Below, piece by piece: positions 22,348 to 24,897 of a stretch of 24,897 nt of DNA. The DNA is from an uncultured Collinsella sp. (GTDB taxonomy: Bacteria > Actinomycetota > Coriobacteriia > Coriobacteriales > Coriobacteriaceae). The notes below the pieces were generated by a model that worked only from the letters and a program-made list of their open reading frames with translations, searched no databases and was not told the DNA's origin. The translations under genes were made by a program, and so were the position numbers. The stretch's first letter is position 1. Every line of letters begins with the position of its first letter. The stretch is taken from NCBI GenBank assembly GCA_902496115.1, contig CABUZK010000026.1, positions 1-24,897 of the forward strand, given 5' to 3'.

Positions 22348-23157
22348 ATGTCTCGCCTGCACCTTCATATCCTCGGCAGTGGCTCTAAAGGCAACTGCGC
22401 ACTCATCGAGGGCCCGCAAGGGCTCATTATGGTCGATGGCGGACTGTCTCGCCGCGAGACGCTCAAACGCATGGCGGAACACGGCCTTTCGGCAGACGGC
22501 GTGTCCGCCCTTGTTGTCACCCATGAGCACAGCGACCACATTAAGGGGCTTGAGGTGTGGTGTAAGCATTGGAATGGACCGGTCTTTTCCAGCATAGGCA
22601 CGCTCACATCAAAAGAAAGCCTCACACATCTGCCTGTTGAGGAATTCGACCCAGGTGACACCCTCTCTATTGCCGGAGTCCGCATTCAAACGTATTCGAC
22701 ATCCCACGACGTCGTCAACCCCGTCGGCTACCGGTTTGATGCTCAGGGTGATTCGATTGGCTTTGCCACCGACACAGGCAAGTTGTCGAAGCATGCCATC
22801 GATACGCTCAAGGACTGTCGCATTCTCGCGCTCGAAAGCAATCACGATGTAGCAATGTTGCGTCAAGGAGACTATCCTCGCTTTCTTCAGGAACGCATCC
22901 TGTCTGCAAAAGGACATCTCTCCAACGATCAGGCCGCCGATGCCGCACGCGCGCTGGTAACCGATCGCACCGAACAGCTTATCGCGATGCACATTAGCCA
23001 AGACAACAATCGCCCAAGCCTTACCGTCAAAAGCTACGCAAGCTCCCTCGGCGCAACACTTGACAACGAGCTTGGCAGCACCGCCACCCGCGTTGAGGGC
23101 CCGCATAAACTCACGATACGTCCAGCAGGGCAATTTCGGCCCATGACCATTCAGTAG
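22348..23157 (+). CDS. MBL-fold metallo-hydrolase (YycJ/WalJ-like)
   Basis: This 269-residue protein is a metallo-beta-lactamase-fold hydrolase. It begins LHILGSGSKGNCALIE, typical of the YycJ/WalJ group, and carries the metal motif THEHSDH (58-64), then TSHDVVNPVGYRF, ATDTGKLS and ESNHD, which supply further ligands; GHLSNDQAADAA and MHISQDNN close the fold. Firmicute relatives sit in the walRK operon and have been linked to cell-wall stress and DNA handling, possibly as a nuclease. No two-component genes are present here, so that context is lacking. The ATG has only a weak ribosome site (TTTGGA). It diverges from tilS with a 48-bp gap. Confidence 0.88.
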   Translation: MSRLHLHILGSGSKGNCALIEGPQGLIMVDGGLSRRETLKRMAEHGLSADGVSALVVTHEHSDHIKGLEVWCKHWNGPVFSSIGTLTSKESLTHLPVEEFDPGDTLSIAGVRIQTYSTSHDVVNPVGYRFDAQGDSIGFATDTGKLSKHAIDTLKDCRILALESNHDVAMLRQGDYPRFLQERILSAKGHLSNDQAADAARALVTDRTEQLIAMHISQDNNRPSLTVKSYASSLGATLDNELGSTATRVEGPHKLTIRPAGQFRPMTIQ

Positions 23158-23163
23158 GCCGTC

Positions 23164-23207
23164 TCAAAAAGAAAAGGGGGCCGGGAATCACTTCCCAGCC
23201 CCCTTAA
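23164..23207. terminator. bidirectional terminator between metallo-hydrolase and hsp20 genes
   Basis: Arms 23174-23187 and 23192-23205 pair over 14 positions with one mismatch. On minus the stem is followed by TTTTCTTTTT, a strong terminator for hsp20. On plus only CTTAA follows, so it is weaker for the metallo-hydrolase gene. Confidence 0.75.
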
Positions 23208-23237
23208 CGCAGGCACCGATGTTAATAGCCGATAGCC

Positions 23238-23669
23238 TTAGTCGATGGAAATCTTCGTAACGTTCTTCTTCTCGACAATCTTAGGAACCGTAACGGTAAG
23301 GATGCCGTCAGCGTACTTTGCAGAAAGGCCCTCGCTCGAAGCATCCTTCAGGTACACACCGCGCGTCGCACTGTACGAGCTAAACTCCTTCTGCAGGAAG
23401 TTCTTGCCCTCGTTCTCTTCGCTCTCCTCGACATTCACGCTAATGGAAAGACGACCCTCATTGAGCTCAACGTCGATGTCATCCTTGGCGACGCCAGTCA
23501 AATAAGCCTTGACCTCGTAACCGTCGCCCTTGTCCTCAACATCGACGGGAAACGCCTTAGAGGCGATAGAGTTATTTGCCAGATCGGTCATATCATCAAA
23601 GAGATCAAACAACGAGCTAGCAGAGGGACGAACACCAAAAACCGAACGATAAGGAACCATGCTTGCCAT
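23238..23669 (-). CDS. small heat shock protein, Hsp20 / alpha-crystallin family
   Basis: This 143-residue ATP-independent chaperone holds unfolding proteins in the cytoplasm. After an N-terminal arm, the alpha-crystallin domain runs from about residue 38 (FPVDVEDKGDGYEVKAYLTG) to about 135, with LNEGRLSISV and the signature AKYADGILTVTVPK. The C-terminal ISI of KISID is the usual IxI tail that docks neighbouring subunits. I chose ATG 23669 over one 11 codons upstream because it has AAGGAG at 8 bp. It stands alone, between convergent metallo-hydrolase and divergent membrane-protein genes. The upstream region is strikingly AT-rich. Confidence 0.93.
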   Translation of the reverse strand: MASMVPYRSVFGVRPSASSLFDLFDDMTDLANNSIASKAFPVDVEDKGDGYEVKAYLTGVAKDDIDVELNEGRLSISVNVEESEENEGKNFLQKEFSSYSATRGVYLKDASSEGLSAKYADGILTVTVPKIVEKKNVTKISID

Positions 23670-23702
23670 GACTACCACTCCTTTAAGGGACTGCCGAGCC
23701 AT

Positions 23703-23867
23703 CTTCCAGGTGGCAGGGACTTCGTTTGACGCTTTAATATATGCCCATCGATTACTTATATATACAATTTAATATAAAGTTTTTTAAGTCTCTTTCTATA
23801 AGTATATCTAAGTCTTGTCGACTAAGGTTTTAACGAAGTTAAGGTTCTTTGAACCGTGCCTTAAATA
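23703..23867. promoter_or_regulatory. AT-rich upstream region of hsp20 with repeats
   Basis: On minus a possible promoter is TTAAAA, 17 bp, TATATA (about 23760-23788). On plus, AAGTC recurs at about 23786 and 23811, with AAGT at about 23801. A near-palindrome CTTGTCGACTAAG is at 23814-23826. GGTTC-TTT-GAACC (about 23843-23855) lies inside TTAAGG...CCTTAA. I see no CIRCE element and no clear HAIR (HspR) site. Confidence 0.4.
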
Positions 23868-23879
23868 CCATATACGCGC

Positions 23880-23935
23880 CTGTCAAAACGAAGCGGGGGG
23901 CTTACAATGGGCGCATACATGTTGTTAATGACAAC
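23880..23935 (+). promoter_or_regulatory. promoter and leader repeat of the membrane-protein gene
   Basis: -35 CTGTCA (23880-23885), 17-bp spacer, -10 TACAAT (23903-23908). In the short leader GTTGT (23921-23925) and ACAAC (23931-23935) form a 5-bp inverted repeat, just before the AAGGG ribosome site. Confidence 0.5.
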
Positions 23936-23946
23936 CTAAGGGCATC

Positions 23947-24417
23947 ATGGACGATCAGACCTCAGACAATTCGTATGAGCCGCTGCAGAACGATAGTTCC
24001 GCCTATTCACAGCCCATACGCTACCATCGTCTCCATATTTCCCAAGAACCCATTAACGATGCAGAGCCTGAGTATGTAACTCGCAATCGTTATCAAACCC
24101 TTGAAGAATCTCAGTCAACTCGTAGACACATGGGTGTCGCCTCGAGCGATCCGGTGTATCTAAAAGATGCCCCTTTATCCAAAAACAGCGTATGCAGCCA
24201 GGAGCAATCACAAACACTCACCAAGCAGCATCGTAGAGGACCCCGTCCTAAGCAAACTCTAACGCATTCCGCACGCTATCTTGAGACGCCGAAGCAGGGG
24301 AAATCGATATTTACATCGTCAAACAGACGGCGCAAACAGCACCACCTCCAAATCGCGCTCTTGATCATTGCCGTCATGGCAATCGCGCTGGTCATTCATT
24401 TTATTTTCTTCAAATAG
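23947..24417 (+). CDS. hypothetical protein with one C-terminal membrane segment
   Basis: I do not recognise this 156-residue protein. It is polar and probably disordered up to residue 132, then has a single hydrophobic segment (about 134-154, LQIALLIIAVMAIALVIHFIF) preceded by a basic patch NRRRKQHH. The protein ends FFK. That layout suggests a tail-anchored protein with its long N-terminal part in the cytoplasm. The polar part repeats short tyrosine motifs: YEPL (10), RYHRL (25), RYQTL (48) and RYLET (110). The start has an AAGGG ribosome site and a promoter 40-60 bp upstream. Codon use is less GC-rich than in its neighbours. It lies between hsp20 and the rRNA operon, with no clear partner. 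Confidence 0.7.
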   Translation: MDDQTSDNSYEPLQNDSSAYSQPIRYHRLHISQEPINDAEPEYVTRNRYQTLEESQSTRRHMGVASSDPVYLKDAPLSKNSVCSQEQSQTLTKQHRRGPRPKQTLTHSARYLETPKQGKSIFTSSNRRRKQHHLQIALLIIAVMAIALVIHFIFFK

Positions 24418-24463
24418 AGAAAGCTATTAAGCCATAGAGGCGTTTAGCCCATATCGACCAAAC

Positions 24464-24500
24464 GCAAAAAAGGGGGAGGCCGCGAGGCCTCCCCCTTCTT
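24464..24500. terminator. rho-independent terminator of the rRNA operon (and of the plus-strand gene)
   Basis: A perfect 12-bp stem (24470-24481 with 24486-24497) and a 4-base loop. On minus it is followed by TTTTTT and ends rRNA transcription; on plus TTCTT follows, so it may also end the membrane-protein transcript. Confidence 0.85.
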
Positions 24501-24529
24501 CATTCCGTATGGCGGCTCGGTGCCGTCCA

Positions 24530-24650
24530 CCGGTCAGCGGCGCCCTGGCCTCCCACGGTCTGACCCCGCAGTACTCTCGGCGCGATGGGGCTTAGCTTCC
24601 GGGTTCGGAACGGGACCGGGCGTGCCCCCCATGCTCTGGCCGCTGACCGG
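24530..24650 (-). rRNA. rrf: 5S ribosomal RNA
   Basis: Read on minus, the conserved core runs ACGCCCGGTCCCGTTCCGAA, then CCCGGAAGCTAAG, then CGCCGAGAGTACTGC and GTGGGAG. This is the standard 5S order. Ends are estimated from the terminal helix, whose complementary arms reach at least 14 bp, longer than the usual 9-10 bp, so each end could be a few bases off. Confidence 0.9.
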
Positions 24651-24796
24651 TGGGCGGCGCCCACCGTTCTCGGTGTCCGGGTGTCTCTCTCGCGTGCCCT
24701 GGGGGCCGCATGGCGCATAGGAAAGATGACTCGGGGGCATCCTCGTGCCCGGACCGCGCTTCAGAGCGCATGTCCCGCGGGCCGCGAGGTGCGGTT
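24651..24796 (-). other. 23S-5S internal spacer
   Basis: This spacer of about 146 bp between 5S and 23S contains no tRNA that I can see. The 5S-proximal part can extend the 5S terminal helix by four more pairs after a mismatch, which fits a processing stem. Confidence 0.5.
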
Positions 24797-24897
24797 CCGG
24801 AAGAGCTCGGGCGATTAGTGCGGCTCGGCTGAGGACGTCGCCGTCCTTGCACCTGCCGTCTATCGACCAGGTAGTCTACCTGGGCCCTTACCGGAAG
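24797..24897 (-). rRNA. rrl: 23S ribosomal RNA, 3' end (partial)
   Basis: Read on minus, the sequence contains GTCGATAGACGGCAGGTGCAAG, then CAGCCGAGC and GCACTAATCGCCCGAGCTC (given in parts here). These match the last hundred bases of bacterial 23S, where E. coli has GATAGG...ACTAATGAACCG. The gene is cut by the window edge, and its 3' end is approximate. Confidence 0.88.

Noticed and set aside
24500..24852. several small open frames on both strands near the right end
   Set aside because: They lie on 5S rRNA, the spacer and the 23S 3' end, which explain the sequence.

Overview
The window looks like chromosomal DNA of a moderately high-G+C, gut-type actinobacterium of the class Coriobacteriia, most like Collinsella. 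That placement is an inference from protein character, the Tat-lipoprotein type transporter, the compact tilS-hpt-ftsH cluster and the style of the intergenic repeats; no database search was run. I see no prophage, CRISPR array, tRNA, transposase or conjugative gene. The genes are intact and mostly housekeeping. The unusual content is in the spaces between them.

Layout from left to right. (1) 1-2.1 kb: a YeiH-type membrane protein on minus, divergent from a GntR/FCD regulator on plus. (2) 2.1-5.5 kb: glmS on minus, divergent from a LacI-family regulator on plus. The shared 311-bp spacer holds a TGGTAT/ATACCA operator cluster and two dispersed hairpin repeats. (3) 5.5-7.2 kb: a HAD phosphatase/mutase on minus, divergent from larE on plus. 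(4) 7.2-8.6 kb: a repeat-bearing spacer and an exported or anchored DNA/RNA nuclease. (5) 8.7-10.8 kb: a divergent EF-G-like GTPase (EF-G2 type). (6) 11.1-13.8 kb: a polar amino-acid ABC transporter operon on minus, in the order binding lipoprotein, permease, ATPase, with large hairpins between the cistrons and an operator-rich promoter. (7) 13.8-15.5 kb: a 139-bp near-perfect inverted repeat, then an RlmD/RumA-type rRNA methyltransferase on plus. (8) 15.5-17.7 kb: a PHP-domain phosphoesterase and a PLP aminotransferase, both minus. (9) 17.8-22.3 kb: tilS-hpt-ftsH on minus. (10) 22.3-24.4 kb: a YycJ/WalJ-like metallo-hydrolase on plus, an Hsp20 chaperone on minus, and an unrecognised single-pass membrane protein on plus. 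(11) 24.5 kb to the end: 5S rRNA and the 3' end of 23S rRNA on minus, cut by the window edge.

Functional links. GlmS feeds amino sugars to cell-wall synthesis. TilS, Hpt and FtsH join tRNA-Ile decoding, purine salvage and membrane proteolysis in one conserved cluster. The ABC operon imports a polar amino acid. The most notable non-coding signals are: a family of hairpins with an AGGG(A/G)CAGGT core and varying stems (four copies) plus a related 58-bp palindrome; the 139-bp inverted repeat upstream of two divergent genes; long intercistronic hairpins sharing a GCGTAC-N4-GTACGC tip in the ABC operon; CACTTTAG operators around the transporter promoter; and a palindromic TGGTAT operator at glmS. 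No wholly new protein system is evident.
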